This document shows, one piece after another, positions 26,521 to 34,320 of a DNA stretch of 64,000 nt. The notes beneath the pieces were generated by a model. The model made no database searches. It saw nothing but the letters and a program-made list of their open reading frames with translations, and was not told the DNA's origin. The translations under genes and the position numbers were made by a program. Each line of letters starts with the position of its first letter. The stretch's first letter is position 1. Source of the DNA: JARKQH01 sp964631605 (GTDB lineage: Bacteria; Verrucomicrobiota; Verrucomicrobiia; Limisphaerales; UBA8199); assembly GCA_964631605.1 (NCBI GenBank), contig CAZVYG010000012.1, positions 24,245 through 88,244 of the forward strand, read 5' to 3'.

Positions 26521-27336
26521 TCACGCCTCGGCCATGATGAAGCAGCGCGACGGCGTGGCGTTGGCCTGATCGAGAAGCCTGGTGGTGTAGCCGAGGTCCA
26601 GCAGCAGTTTCTGAATGCCGAACATCAGGCAAATGTGATGCACTTCGATCAACAGCACCGGATGCCGCTGTTTCAAGAGATGCGTCGCGCCTTTGAGGAC
26701 GAGTTCCTCGGCGCCTTCCACGTCAATCTTGAGAATGTCAGGCGGCTTCTCGCCGCGACTTTCGATGAGCGTGTCAATGCGGACCGTTGGCACCACCACG
26801 TCCTGGAAGCGGGCCTGCACGTACGCCTTCGGGTCCAGGGGCGGCAGCGCCCGGTCCAAATGGCCTCCCATGCTGGCGCCGCGCAAGTCGCCGCTCTGAC
26901 GAAAGCTCATTTGACCGTCGGTATCCGAGACGGCCACCACGAGGTGGCGAATGCGGGGCGCCAGCTTTGGGTTGCGCTTCACATTCAGCTCGAACCGCTC
27001 GACGTTGGCCTGGTTCGGCTCGAAGGCCAGCACCTCGGCGCCCAGGGCCGCAAACGCCAGCGAATGATACCCGACATGCGCCCCGATGTCCCAAACGACC
27101 TTGCCGGCCGGCGGGTGCCGCGGTTGGAGCGCCTCGTAGAGGAAGTTGTCATAATAGCCAGCGATCATTTCCTTCCACACCGGCCCGGTTGGCGGCAGAT
27201 ACAACTCGGCGCCGGCGAGGATGCCGGCCTGGATGGTGCCCCAGGTCGAGCCGACCTGGCGCTCGTGCCAACGCCGCTTGAGCCCCCGGCAAATCGAGCC
27301 GGGCGACGCGTTCCACAAACGTTCGATCAAGTGCAT
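26521..27336 (-). CDS. FkbM family methyltransferase
   Basis: This 271-residue SAM-dependent methyltransferase is of the FkbM type, commonly an O-methyltransferase of sugars or secondary metabolites. The SAM-binding VVWDIGAHVGYHSLAFAALG motif lies near residue 90, followed by EVLAFEPNQANVERF, and the family-diagnostic ILKIDVEGAEELVLKGA lies near residue 200. It is first in the minus-strand glycan cluster and divergent from the NIPSNAP gene across a 202-bp gap. Confidence 0.92.
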   Translation of the reverse strand: MHLIERLWNASPGSICRGLKRRWHERQVGSTWGTIQAGILAGAELYLPPTGPVWKEMIAGYYDNFLYEALQPRHPPAGKVVWDIGAHVGYHSLAFAALGAEVLAFEPNQANVERFELNVKRNPKLAPRIRHLVVAVSDTDGQMSFRQSGDLRGASMGGHLDRALPPLDPKAYVQARFQDVVVPTVRIDTLIESRGEKPPDILKIDVEGAEELVLKGATHLLKQRHPVLLIEVHHICLMFGIQKLLLDLGYTTRLLDQANATPSRCFIMAEA

Positions 27337-27538
27337 GTCTTTTGCCCGCCCCGGCGTTTCCCGGAGCTTACACCCAGCATGTCAAACACCCGCGCCCCTG
27401 TAAAACCATTTATAGCCGCTCCACGCCGTCGCCGGCGCCCCCCGGCCAACAGAGGGCGTTGGCACACGGCAACCCCGGCCGGGCCCGGGCAACTTTTTCG
27501 GCTTTCCAATCAGACCGCTTCCGGCCTACTCTCGCCCC

Positions 27539-28330
27539 ATGAAACGACGCCATTTCCTCGCCCTGACCGGGACTGCCGGCATGGCAGCCATCACCGCCTC
27601 CACCGCGGGTTCCGCCCGCGCCGCCGAAGCCGGGTCCGGCCGCGACTACTACGAGTTGCGGCAGTTCATCCTCGAAACCGAAGCGCAGAAACAAAAAGTG
27701 GATGCCTTCCTGAAACAGGCTGCCATCCCCGCGCTGAATCGGCTTGGGATCAAGCCCGTCGGAGTCTTTTACCCCGCCGAAGGTCTCAGCCCGGTCTATG
27801 TGCTGTTGCGGCACAAGTCATTGGACACCGTGGTCAATCTCAACGCCGAGCTGGCCGCCGATTCCGACTTTCTTAACAACGGCGAGGAATTCATCAATGC
27901 GCCGGCGGACGCGCCCGCGTTCAAGCGCATGGAATCTTCGTTGATGGTCGCCTTCGCCGGCATGTCGCAACTGGAGCGGCCGGTGTCCGATCCCGGGCGC
28001 GTGTTCCAGTTGCGCATTTACGAGAGTCCGAGCGCCCGAACCGGTTTGAAGAAAATCGAAATGTTCAATGATGCCGGCGAAATCCGCCTCTTCCGCGAGG
28101 TGGGTCTCAACCCGGTGTTCTTCGGCGAAACCGTCGTCGGCACCCGCATGCCGAACCTGACCTACATGCTCGCTTTCAAGAACATGGACGAGCAGAAGGC
28201 CGCCTGGAAGAAATTTGTGTCGCACCCCGAATGGAAACGCCTCAGCGGCATGCCCGAGTATTCTGATAAGGCGATTCTCTGCGGGATCACCAACCTGCAA
28301 CTGGTCGCGGCTGATTACTCGCAAATTTAG
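27539..28330 (+). CDS. Tat-exported NIPSNAP family protein
   Basis: The 263-residue protein begins with a twin-arginine signal (MKRRHFLAL...AARAAE-type, about 1-30). Two NIPSNAP-like ferredoxin-fold halves follow: YYELRQFILETEAQKQKVDAF near residue 38 and VFQLRIYESPSARTGLKKIEMF near residue 155. The family has no settled biochemical role; exported forms are frequent in Verrucomicrobia and Planctomycetes near sugar-degrading genes. It stands alone and is convergent with trpF. Confidence 0.88.
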   Translation: MKRRHFLALTGTAGMAAITASTAGSARAAEAGSGRDYYELRQFILETEAQKQKVDAFLKQAAIPALNRLGIKPVGVFYPAEGLSPVYVLLRHKSLDTVVNLNAELAADSDFLNNGEEFINAPADAPAFKRMESSLMVAFAGMSQLERPVSDPGRVFQLRIYESPSARTGLKKIEMFNDAGEIRLFREVGLNPVFFGETVVGTRMPNLTYMLAFKNMDEQKAAWKKFVSHPEWKRLSGMPEYSDKAILCGITNLQLVAADYSQI

Positions 28331-28405
28331 CCCGGCGGCGGTTCTCGCGGGGCGCGGGCGGCGCGTTCATTCACGCCTCCGGAGCGAGGAGGCCAACCGA
28401 GTGGC

Positions 28406-29038
28406 TCAGGCGGCGCCTCCCCCCGCCGATTTTGCGGCTTGGATGAAGGCCCGCACCTTATCCGGGTCTTTTTTGCCCGGCGCCAGCTCGACGCCGCTCG
28501 AGACATCCACGCCGTAGGGCTGGACCACCCGCACCGCCTCGGCCACATTCTCGGGGGTCAACCCGCCCGCCAGAAAGATCGGGCGCCCAAACTTGAGGGC
28601 TTCGATGGCCAGCGCCCAGTTGAAGCACTCGCCCGTGCCGCCCAGTTTCCCGGGGGTGTAGGCATCCAGCAGCCAGGCTTCGGTCGTGTATTCGGGCAGT
28701 TGCCGCAGGGACTCGGCGTCCCGAATGCGAAACGCTTTCATGCTCATCAGCCCGAACTGCCGGCAGTAGTCCGGGGTCTCTTGACCGTGAAATTGAAGCA
28801 GGTTCAAACCGCACGCGGCGATCGCCCCCACCACCTCATCCTCCGGCGCGTCCACGAACACGCCGGTGCGCGCCACCTGGGGCGGCAATTGGCGGCAGAT
28901 GGCCGCCGCAGTCTCGAGGCTGACATGGCGCGGACTGCCTTCAAAGAACATGAAGCCCAGGGCGTCGGCGCCCGCCTCGACGGCCACCCGCGCATCCGCC
29001 AGGCTGGTGATTCCGCAAATCTTGACGATAACTGGCAT
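28406..29038 (-). CDS. trpF: Phosphoribosylanthranilate isomerase TrpF
   Basis: This enzyme isomerises N-(5-phosphoribosyl)anthranilate in tryptophan synthesis. The 210-residue TIM barrel has the diagnostic KICGIT with the catalytic Cys at the N terminus, GADALGFMFFEGSPRHV, LLQFHGQE and the catalytic-Asp strand LLDAYTP, then FLAGGLTPENV and GVDVSSGVE at the phosphate site. The ATG at 29038 starts at the family N terminus. It is not clustered with trpC, which lies 17 kb away. Confidence 0.96.
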   Translation of the reverse strand: MPVIVKICGITSLADARVAVEAGADALGFMFFEGSPRHVSLETAAAICRQLPPQVARTGVFVDAPEDEVVGAIAACGLNLLQFHGQETPDYCRQFGLMSMKAFRIRDAESLRQLPEYTTEAWLLDAYTPGKLGGTGECFNWALAIEALKFGRPIFLAGGLTPENVAEAVRVVQPYGVDVSSGVELAPGKKDPDKVRAFIQAAKSAGGGAA

Positions 29039-29140
29039 TGCCGGTGCTAACATTTCATCTGTTGCCGGGTGTGGCAATGCCTAAACAGGCCGTGCCTAAA
29101 CAGTTGCTGCTGCCGCGCCCGTGCGGCAAACTGGCAGTGC

Positions 29141-30211
29141 ATGTCTGTTGCCGATGAGCCCAGGTGGTGGTTGCGCCTCGGCCAGTCCGACTCCTCCCGG
29201 CTGGCCTGGGCGTTTGCCATCTCTTTGACGATCCACCTCGCCCTGGCGGGCGGGTATTATGCCGGCAAACAGCTTGGCTGGTGGCAGCACCTGCAAAATC
29301 TTCATTGGGTGAAATCGGCCAAGATGCTGACGGCTTTGATCCGGAAACCGGACGCCGAGCGGGAGCGGACGCCGGAACCCCTGCCGGACATCCCTCTGGT
29401 TTTCGTCGAAGTCAGCCCGGCCCAGGCGACGCCCGAGGCGCCAAAAGAGGCCAAATACTACTCGAGCCAGAACTCGAAGGCCGCCAATCCCGATGCCGAG
29501 CAGGACACGGGCATCCCGAAAATCACGGGTCAACAGGAGCAGGTGGCCAAGACCGAGGATGTGCCGCGGGAAAAGCCCGTTCCGCTGCAGCCCGCCCTGC
29601 CAGCCACCCCGGCCCGGGAAGAGCAGGAAGAACTCAAACCCAAACCCGCGCCGGAGCCTGCGCCTGTTCGGCAACCTCCGCCGCCCAAACCCGCCCCGGC
29701 CCCCGCCCCCGCCCCCGCCGACCTGGCCCTGGCCAAGCCGCCCGAGCCAGCCCCGCCGCGGCAGGAGACCGGGCAGGATACGCGCTCGCGGCCGCGCACC
29801 ATCAAAGAGGCCATTGCCCGCAAACCGGCCAGCCGGATTCCCGGTGAAAAGATGAAACAGGAGGGCGGGGTCAGGCGCCGGCTCGAGGTGGCGGCGCTCG
29901 ACGCCAAAGCGACGCCTTTCGGGGCCTACGACGCCATGCTCGTTGAAGCCATTTCGCAGCGCTGGTTCAGCCTGCTGGACGAGCGCGATTTCGCCTCCGA
30001 CAGCCGCGGCAAGGTGGTCCTCCATTTCAAGCTGCATCAGGACGGACGGGTCACCGGGCTGACTGTGGCGGAGAACACCGCGGGCGAAGTGCTGGGTTTG
30101 CTTTGCCAAAAAGCCGTTCTGGACCCGGCCCCCTTTGCCGCCTGGCCAACCGAAATGCGGCGGCTGATGGGAGAGACCCGCAGCATCCAATTCACCTTCT
30201 ATTATAATTAG
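29141..30211 (+). CDS. tonB: TonB-like energy transducer
   Basis: The 356-residue protein has one N-terminal membrane helix (about 20-38), a long periplasmic region rich in Pro, Ala, Lys and Glu (about 80-240; repeated PAP and KP units, the rigid TonB spacer) and a C-terminal domain with LHFKLHQDGRVTGLTVAENT, typical of TonB/TolA C-terminal domains. ExbB and ExbD genes follow within 21 and 3 bp, so it should pass proton-motive force to outer-membrane receptors. In-frame GTG at 29069 would add a Cys-rich leader and is unlikely. No TonB-dependent receptor is in the window. Confidence 0.85.
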   Translation: MSVADEPRWWLRLGQSDSSRLAWAFAISLTIHLALAGGYYAGKQLGWWQHLQNLHWVKSAKMLTALIRKPDAERERTPEPLPDIPLVFVEVSPAQATPEAPKEAKYYSSQNSKAANPDAEQDTGIPKITGQQEQVAKTEDVPREKPVPLQPALPATPAREEQEELKPKPAPEPAPVRQPPPPKPAPAPAPAPADLALAKPPEPAPPRQETGQDTRSRPRTIKEAIARKPASRIPGEKMKQEGGVRRRLEVAALDAKATPFGAYDAMLVEAISQRWFSLLDERDFASDSRGKVVLHFKLHQDGRVTGLTVAENTAGEVLGLLCQKAVLDPAPFAAWPTEMRRLMGETRSIQFTFYYN

Positions 30212-30231
30212 TTTCTGCGCATCATTGGCCT

Positions 30232-30828
30232 ATGGAAGCATTTGTTTACGTGGTGTTGGCTCTAACCTCGGTGGTGGGGCTCACCTTTATTGTCGAACGC
30301 GGCTGGGCGCTGCGCTGGCGGCGGGTTGTGCCTCCCGAGGTTCAATCCGCGCTCGAGTCGTGCCAGAGCCGGCAGGATCTGCCTGTGCTGCGGCGCGTCT
30401 GCCAGCAGCACAACTCGCCCATCAGCCGCCTGCTCCTGCAGGCCGCCGACCATCTCCATTGGCCCAAGGATGAAAACGTGGATGCGCTGCAAACCCGCGC
30501 CCGGCAGGAAATCACCCGCCTGGAACGCGGCCTGGTCGTCATCGAAATCATCGTGGGCATCGCGCCCCTGCTCGGCCTGGTTGGCACCATTGCCGGCATG
30601 ATGACCCTCTTCGGCGACATCGGCGAGGCGGGCCTGACCGACGCCACGCGCCTGGCCAAAGGCATTGCCCTGATCCTCAACGCCACCCTGATCGGCCTGC
30701 TGATTGCCATCCCCTCGCTCATCTTTTGGAGCTACTACAGCAAGAAAGTCGAGACCATCGCCGTCGAAATGGAGACCCTCTGCGACGAATTCATCCGCCG
30801 CCAATACCGCGAGGAGGCGCGCCCCTAA
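30232..30828 (+). CDS. exbB: ExbB/TolQ/MotA family proton-channel protein
   Basis: This 198-residue inner-membrane subunit of the TonB energising complex has three membrane helices: near residues 3-22, then 100-125 containing IAPLLGLVGTIAGMMTLF, and 140-165 containing GIALILNATLIGLLIAIPSL. The second and third helices carry the MotA/TolQ/ExbB signature. The long cytoplasmic loop between helices 1 and 2 is present. Three bases separate its stop from exbD. Confidence 0.93.
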   Translation: MEAFVYVVLALTSVVGLTFIVERGWALRWRRVVPPEVQSALESCQSRQDLPVLRRVCQQHNSPISRLLLQAADHLHWPKDENVDALQTRARQEITRLERGLVVIEIIVGIAPLLGLVGTIAGMMTLFGDIGEAGLTDATRLAKGIALILNATLIGLLIAIPSLIFWSYYSKKVETIAVEMETLCDEFIRRQYREEARP

Positions 30829-30831
30829 ACC

Positions 30832-31257
30832 ATGCGCTTCCGCGTTCGCAAACGGCGCCAGCCGCCGGCCATCATCATCGTCGCCCTGATTGACGTGTTG
30901 ATCGTGCTGTTGATCTTCCTGATGGTCACGACCACCTTCAAACAGCAACCCGCCCTGAGACTTGCCCTGCCGGAATCCTCGCAGGCGCAGCCGACCGGCG
31001 CCAACGAAGCGCCGCCGCTCGTGGTGACGGTGGACCCGCAGGGCAGCCTCCGGTTCGGACCCCAGGGCACGCCGGTCACCGCCGAGCGCCTGCGGGATGT
31101 GCTCCTGGAGGCCGTCTCCAAGAACCCCGAGGCGCGCCTGGCCATCAGCGCCGATAAATCCGCCCCCTTCGGCCAGATTGTCAAGGTCATGGACGCCGCC
31201 AAGGAAGCCCGCATCAAGTCCGTCAACGCCTTCACCAGGGAAAGCGGCAGACCGTAG
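30832..31257 (+). CDS. exbD: ExbD/TolR family protein
   Basis: This 141-residue partner of ExbB has one membrane helix (about 13-33) containing IIIVALIDVLIVLLIFLM. The Asp in ALIDVL is the proton-carrying residue conserved in ExbD/TolR/MotB. The periplasmic domain (about 60-135) contains DKSAPFGQIVKVMDAAKEA, typical of the family. It ends the tonB-exbB-exbD operon; a hairpin-rich repeat region starts 9 bp after its stop. Confidence 0.93.
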   Translation: MRFRVRKRRQPPAIIIVALIDVLIVLLIFLMVTTTFKQQPALRLALPESSQAQPTGANEAPPLVVTVDPQGSLRFGPQGTPVTAERLRDVLLEAVSKNPEARLAISADKSAPFGQIVKVMDAAKEARIKSVNAFTRESGRP

Positions 31258-31265
31258 GCCCGGTC

Positions 31266-31393
31266 ACCGGCAGACCGGGAGGTCTGCCCCACGCCCGAGA
31301 CCCGTGCGTTTGCAGCGTGGAGCAGGTCTCTGACCTGCTGGTTCGGGGAGTCTCCGACTCCGGCCCGGGGCCGGAGGCCCCGATGACCGGCAG
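31266..31393. repeat. 128-bp composite hairpin repeat, copy 1
   Basis: This non-coding element is present again at 32085-32212 with 122 of 128 positions identical by direct comparison. It contains four perfect hairpins in series: 8-bp arms with loop GGGA (31269-31288), 8-bp arms with loop TCT (31321-31339), 6-bp arms with loop TCC (31347-31361) and 7-bp arms with loop GGA (31366-31382). The first could terminate the exbD transcript, but there is no T-tract. Confidence 0.85.
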
Positions 31394-31479
31394 GTGGGGA
31401 CCTCCGCCGCACGTGGGGAGACCGACCGTGCCGTGCCGCCGAAAAACCACGAAATGAATCGTAGGGTTGTTGCCTTCTG

Positions 31480-32080
31480 CCGCCATGCCGCTCCTACGGA
31501 GCTTGGGCGGGGATTGGGGTGCGGGTGCTACAAACATGTCGCTCCTGACGGAGCTGGGCGAGGGGCGGATGGTGGTTGTCCCGGAGCCCCGACCCTCCTT
31601 GATCCTTGGTGTTTCGGCGGCGCGTCGTCATCCCAGGGCCGAAAGCGCCAGAGGGCTGGCGCAGTCCAAGACGCTGGCGCATGGGCCGCGGGCGCTGGGA
31701 GGTCGCGAAGCGTCCTCGAATGCTGCGCTTCGGCGCCGCTTTCAGGCCCGTAGGGCTGGCACGGTTATGGAATGCCACCTCCCCCTTCCCCCTCCTCCGG
31801 GCGCGGAGGAGGGCAAATTGATGGTGCGGGGCGATGACCCAGGGTGGCGGCGCACGGCGTCCCCGCCGTGCGCCTGACCCCGGCCCGGGAATGTGTCGCC
31901 CCCGTTGGGGCTTTAGAGATGGGCGCCAGCCGTGCGCGGCTGGCGAGAAGGGAAACGAGGAATGGGTGGCCGCGCGGTAGGCGCGGCGGCGGAGAGGCGG
32001 ACAAAAATGTCCGCGCTCCGATGTGCGGGTATGGGTAAGGCCATCGGAGGTCGCGCACCCGGCCCGGGGCCGGAGGCCCC
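31480..32080. repeat. Mosaic of perfect short-loop hairpins between the two 128-bp copies
   Basis: No coding frame is credible here. Many perfect inverted repeats with 3-5 base loops follow one another: GCTCC-x-GGAGC twice (near 31489 and 31540), a 7-bp stem at 31645-31662, a 9-bp stem at 31791-31812, an 11-bp stem at 31849-31874, CCCCGTTGGGG near 31900, a 9-bp stem at 31924-31945 and a 7-bp stem at 31997-32014. Such structure resembles clusters of REP-type elements. No transposase is present. Confidence 0.75.
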
Positions 32081-32084
32081 GATA

Positions 32085-32212
32085 ACCGGCAGACCGGGAG
32101 GTCTGCCCCACGCCCGAGACTCGCGCGTTTGCAGGGTGGAGCAGGTCTCTGACCTGCTGGTTCGGGGAGTCTCCGACTCCGGCACAGGGCCGGAGGCCGC
32201 GATGACCGGCAG
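32085..32212. repeat. 128-bp composite hairpin repeat, copy 2
   Basis: This is the second copy of the element at 31266-31393, direct orientation, offset 819 bp, with six substitutions and no gaps. Several substitutions fall in loops or spacers; those in the fourth hairpin weaken its stem. A further partial copy of the last hairpin lies just upstream (about 32060-32084) and another start of the first hairpin just downstream (32205-32225), so modules of the element are shuffled. Confidence 0.85.
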
Positions 32213-32466
32213 ACCGGGAGGTCCTGCACGGTGCGGAGATCGGGTCCCGATTCCAGCCGGTGCGTTGCGGCCTTACTTCCAAAGCTGCGGACTCACGACT
32301 GGCGGCGTGGGGCGTTGGCCATGAAATGCCGGGCCGATCCCTTGGTCACGGCCAGGCCGTTGCGCCGGCGAGCGGGTGCCGCAGGGTCTTGTTCCCACAG
32401 GAGCTCAGGGGACTATAAAAAGCGTTGTCAAAAAGGCGTTGACACACCATGGCCCCGGGGCGCAGT

Positions 32467-32533
32467 GTCTAGCCATGCAGACGAGATCGCCATGCTTTGG
32501 CCTCATACCTTTGTCTGATTTGCAGTGTTAGGC
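32467..32533 (+). other. Degenerate attC-like site, upstream boundary of the cassette cluster
   Basis: GTTAGGC at 32527-32533 matches the integron core GTTRRRY exactly, and GTCTAGC at 32467-32473 is a one-mismatch match to the partner RYYYAAC, giving a 67-bp site. The internal arms pair only weakly. The next ORF starts 14 bp after the core, as in cassette arrays. It is weak on its own and supported mainly by the better site at 32936. Confidence 0.35.
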
Positions 32534-32547
32534 CACTTGACCACGCA

Positions 32548-32922
32548 ATGAGCACGCCGGCGATCAGGAAGAAGTTGCCGAGGGGTCTGCCCATGATTCT
32601 GGCTGCATATCCGCTCGCATGGCTGGCGCTGCTTTATGCGTTTGTTGTGCGCGCTCGTTTGCACTTGGGGCATTGGCCCACGCCGTATCAGCCAGACCCG
32701 AAAGACCTCGGGTTCACGTTTCACCATCAGGCTATTTCGTTCGGACTCATGGCGCTGCCAGTGGTTGTTTTGGCGTCGGTCGCACTCTCGGTTGTCGGGC
32801 GGCATCTTGGGGCCTATCATCGCATCTGGCCAGCACTCACGCTGCTCGTTGCCTCAGTTGTGCTGGTCATTGCCCTTGGCCGGCTCGACCCCGGAGATTT
32901 TTTTGAATGGTTTGCCGATTGA
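32548..32922 (+). CDS. Cassette ORF 1: small membrane protein of unknown function
   Basis: This 124-residue protein has three predicted membrane helices (about 15-35, 65-85, 92-112) joined by a polar loop containing HLGHWPTPYQPDP. I do not recognise a family. The ATG at 32548 is 14 bp after a GTTAGGC core, and the stop is 13 bp before the attC-like inverted repeat at 32936. There is no ribosome-binding site of note and no visible promoter. Isolated short ORFs of this kind between such sites are typical of integron gene cassettes; the role is unknown. Confidence 0.6.
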   Translation: MSTPAIRKKLPRGLPMILAAYPLAWLALLYAFVVRARLHLGHWPTPYQPDPKDLGFTFHHQAISFGLMALPVVVLASVALSVVGRHLGAYHRIWPALTLLVASVVLVIALGRLDPGDFFEWFAD

Positions 32923-32935
32923 GTATGAGACCTTG

Positions 32936-33025
32936 GGCTAACGAATCGCGTCAGCCCACGCGGGGAGTTCGCCGCGCTGCGAATCGGGCCTCAGTGGCCC
33001 GGTGCGGCTGCGCTCTTGGTTAGGC
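32936..33025 (+). other. attC-like recombination site (90 bp)
   Basis: Outer boxes GGCTAAC (32936-32942, one mismatch to RYYYAAC) and GTTAGGC (33019-33025, exact GTTRRRY) face each other. Inside them 32948-32963 and 32999-33013 pair as blocks GCG, CAGCC, CAC and CGG, broken by single unpaired bases on either arm, the extrahelical-base pattern that defines attC strands. The centre holds a small GGGCC/GGCCC hairpin (32986-33000). Next ORF starts 12 bp later. Confidence 0.62.
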
Positions 33026-33036
33026 ATCACCGCGTC

Positions 33037-33336
33037 ATGGTTGCATTCGAGATTTTCGTTAACGGAGAGAGGCGGATGACTATCGGCGGCGAGGAGTACT
33101 CGTCCCTCAACGCATTGCTTGGCCTCATACGGCTACCGTTGCCCAAGCCCGAGGATACGACGATCGTGTTGGCCACGTCTGGCATTACCGCAGACCAGGT
33201 TCGCGTTGGCATGTGGCCGACTTTGCTGCTGGAGGTTGGAGATCGAGTTGAGTTTAGAGTTGTGGACGTTGAGACAGTTGATGCGCCAGATTCCGTACAG
33301 GCACTTGAGAAGGATGATGACAATGTTGATACCTAA
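33037..33336 (+). CDS. Cassette ORF 2: 99-aa protein of unknown function
   Basis: This short soluble protein starts MVAFEIFVNGERR and ends in an acidic tail (EKDDDNVDT). The beta-rich central part has no catalytic motif that I recognise. Its codons are less GC-rich than those of flanking chromosomal genes. The ATG at 33037 is 12 bp after the attC-like core; the TAA stop (33334-33336) lies inside the next RYYYAAC-like box. Both features are typical of integron cassettes. An upstream in-frame start at 33016 would fall inside the attC-like site. Confidence 0.6.
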   Translation: MVAFEIFVNGERRMTIGGEEYSSLNALLGLIRLPLPKPEDTTIVLATSGITADQVRVGMWPTLLLEVGDRVEFRVVDVETVDAPDSVQALEKDDDNVDT

Positions 33337-33422
33337 CATGCGCGGTATCGAACCCGGCGGGAGGGCGGCGGCGGTAATCGTTGCGTCCCGTGGGCCGGGC
33401 CGGTGAGCTTGGGGTGTTTGGC
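33331..33422 (+). other. Possible third attC-like site
   Basis: ACCTAAC at 33331-33337 fits RYYYAAC exactly and includes the stop codon of the preceding ORF. The best partner is GTTTGGC at 33416-33422, one mismatch from GTTRRRY. The arms between them pair poorly, so the site is degenerate or the right box is misassigned. ORF 3 starts 8 bp later. Confidence 0.33.
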
Positions 33423-33429
33423 ATGGTGT

Positions 33430-34068
33430 ATGGCGCGCCCGCGAATATTTGGAATCTGTGCTGCAGGTGCGGCTCTGGCTATCGCCGCGTTGCTCCTGGG
33501 CGGCCAGAAGTATCGGGCAGACAGCTATCGAGCCCTGTCACCCGATGGGCATCGCTTGCGTGAAGCCAAGTGCCTGATTCACCTTTTTGAAACCGATCAG
33601 ATCAGCAAAGACTCCATTTTCTTCAAATCTCAGCGCCCCAAGGACATCTGCTGCATGGTCACTGTTTTTGCGTTCGATCCCACTTACACGTCCATCCGGG
33701 TGAACAAACTGGACGTTGAGTTAAACGGCACAAACGTCGCGGCGCTCACCGACCCTTCGACCATTGACGCCAACGACCTGGTGTTTAAGCCCTATATTGA
33801 CAAGGAGGCATTCCGGGCGGAGTTTCCGCACCAAGATCCCCGTGAAGCGTTGTTTGCCTTTTTTCCGAGTCCGACAACAACGCCACTGCTTGCGCGTGCG
33901 CCGGAAGCAGGCAGTAAGATACGAGTTGCAGTGAGTCTTGAGATCATCGCGGGGAACAGCGTCGTTCTTTCCACGAATGTGCAGACGGATTTTGTCCTTG
34001 CCCGAGAGGAGAGGCGTTACACATGGGCTGAGATGCTGTTTGTGAGAGTGTTCATGCCGCGCTTTTAG
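33430..34068 (+). CDS. Cassette ORF 3: exported or anchored protein of unknown function
   Basis: This 212-residue protein begins with a signal or anchor helix (about 5-22) and continues as a soluble domain with no family I recognise. Two Cys (KDICCMV) lie near residue 75, and the chain ends with an aromatic/basic EERRYTWAEMLFVRVF segment. Codon usage is less GC-rich than in the neighbouring genes. The ATG at 33430 lies 8 bp after a GTTTGGC core-like box; an in-frame GTG at 33403 would overlap the putative attC. No promoter of its own is evident. Confidence 0.6.
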   Translation: MARPRIFGICAAGAALAIAALLLGGQKYRADSYRALSPDGHRLREAKCLIHLFETDQISKDSIFFKSQRPKDICCMVTVFAFDPTYTSIRVNKLDVELNGTNVAALTDPSTIDANDLVFKPYIDKEAFRAEFPHQDPREALFAFFPSPTTTPLLARAPEAGSKIRVAVSLEIIAGNSVVLSTNVQTDFVLAREERRYTWAEMLFVRVFMPRF

Positions 34069-34099
34069 CCCTTGCCTATTGCACCGCCATTGGATTCCG

Positions 34100-34320
34100 T
34101 GCCAAGGATGAAGAAGCCGAACAAGTCGGTGGAGACGAACCGTCTCGGGGCTGGTATTGGCCGGCCCCGTTGGGGCTTGGAGTTCCGGGGCGGCGGCGGC
34201 ATCCCACGGCCGCCGGTGCCCGCAATCGCGAGGTGTCCGGGCATTTCGATTTCCGGAGCGGTGGCAGCCGGCAGGGGCGCTTGGATGTTTTTCGCCCGGA
34301 CCTGAGGCGGGCGGGGGGGG
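34100..34320. repeat. Second hairpin-rich patch closing the accessory island
   Basis: There is no credible gene. The stretch holds a GAGAC/GTCTC hairpin near 34132 and another CCCCGTTGGGG element near 34167, with the same core as the one near 31900. GGCGGCGGCGGCATCC and related GC palindromes follow. These resemble the hairpin mosaic on the other side of the cassette-like ORFs, so the island appears flanked by related repeats. Confidence 0.5.

Noticed and set aside
31266..32225. CRISPR array
   Set aside because: The repeats are palindromic modules of different sequence at irregular spacing, with no unique spacers of constant length and no cas genes.
31266..34320. Insertion sequence or transposon
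   Set aside because: No transposase or integrase frame and no terminal inverted repeats with target-site duplication could be found around the island.
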